Shown here: positions 32,756 to 32,912 of the stretch, in pieces
Position numbering within the stretch: the stretch's first letter is position 1
Layout of the letters: the number at the start of each line of letters is the position of its first letter
Origin: Firmicutes bacterium UBA5010
GTDB lineage: Bacteria > Bacillota > Clostridia > Tissierellales > Sedimentibacteraceae
Assembly (NCBI GenBank): GCA_002396645.1
Contig: DGYI01000025.1
Location: 1-32,912, forward strand
Direction of reading: 5' to 3'
DNA length: 32,912 nt
Program-made: the position numbers and the translations under genes
The notes under the pieces: generated by a model
Databases searched by the model: none
Seen by the model: only the letters and a program-made list of their open reading frames with translations
What the model was told of the DNA's origin: nothing

Positions 32756-32912
32756 TTATGTCCTCCAATCATAATTACTTTTAAGTTTTTTTATTGCACG
32801 CTGATACCTTTTTTGAAGTGAGGAAACACTTATATCCATTATCTTAGATATTTCTTTATACGGTATTTTTGAATATAATCTAAATATTACAAGCTGACGT
32901 TCATCTTCATCA
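32756..32912 (-). CDS. C-terminal fragment of an ECF-type RNA polymerase sigma factor (5' end outside window)
   Basis: The frame runs in from the right edge and ends at TAA (32758-32756). The visible 51 codons read DEDERQLVIFRLYSKIPYKE, then the helix-turn-helix of region 4 (ISKIMDISVSSLQKRYQRA, IKKLKSNYDW). This is the -35-binding sigma region 4. The downstream membrane protein starts 2 nt later, with its SD inside the sigma gene, so the two are translationally coupled. Subgroup cannot be assigned from the fragment. Confidence 0.85.
   Translation of the reverse strand, partial: DEDERQLVIFRLYSKIPYKEISKIMDISVSSLQKRYQRAIKKLKSNYDWRT

Overview
This is an AT-rich chromosomal segment of a low-GC, Gram-positive anaerobe of the Clostridia/Tissierellia type. 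The assignment rests on AGA-dominated arginine codons, strong GGAGG ribosome binding sites, the protein families present, a complete selenocysteine (Sec) machinery and a sodium-pumping decarboxylase operon. The exact genus cannot be named from the sequence. No insertion sequence, phage gene or CRISPR array was seen.

Layout. 1-7.9 kb holds co-oriented housekeeping genes: the 3' end of a TIGR03936/DUF2344-type gene, rng (RNase G/E), topB, a MalY/PatB-type aminotransferase, oligoendopeptidase F, a gamma-carbonic-anhydrase-like protein and rsfS. A terminator then separates rsfS from a convergent D-Ala-D-Ala carboxypeptidase gene, which is divergent from comEA. 10.1-17.0 kb is a selenium island: selD, selA, selB and the gene for tRNA-Sec (selC, anticodon TCA). 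selD is itself a selenoprotein gene with an in-frame TGA at codon 17. A PAS-GGDEF diguanylate cyclase and an orphan OmpR-type response regulator, whose phospho-acceptor Asp is replaced by Glu, lie between selB and selC. A 19-nt inverted repeat sits directly in front of the tRNA.

17.3-23.9 kb is accessory: a Usp-domain protein with a YkvA-like protein, an unrecognised one-TM protein (kinase-like fold inside, jelly-roll-like domain outside), and a MacAB/YknXYZ-like ABC exporter operon whose ATPase start overlaps the stop of a 32-codon leader ORF. 24.0-25.1 kb, on the minus strand, carries nrdR and a DUF4241 gene. 25.3-26.6 kb carries an AlaX-type editing protein preceded by a run of short palindromes. 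26.8-30.3 kb is a four-gene biotin-dependent, Na+-translocating decarboxylase operon, best read as methylmalonyl-CoA decarboxylase. A CPBP membrane protease follows. The window ends with a minus-strand pair: a truncated sigma-factor gene and a membrane-anchored anti-sigma-like protein.

How the parts connect. SelD makes selenophosphate, SelA uses it to convert Ser-tRNA-Sec, and SelB delivers Sec-tRNA to UGA codons. The only target visible here is selD, so selenophosphate synthesis appears to depend on its own product. The most unusual items are the Glu-substituted receiver next to the tRNA-Sec inverted repeat, the transmembrane kinase-like sensor, the leader ORF of the ABC exporter, the internally duplicated membrane fusion protein, and the palindrome-rich leaders.
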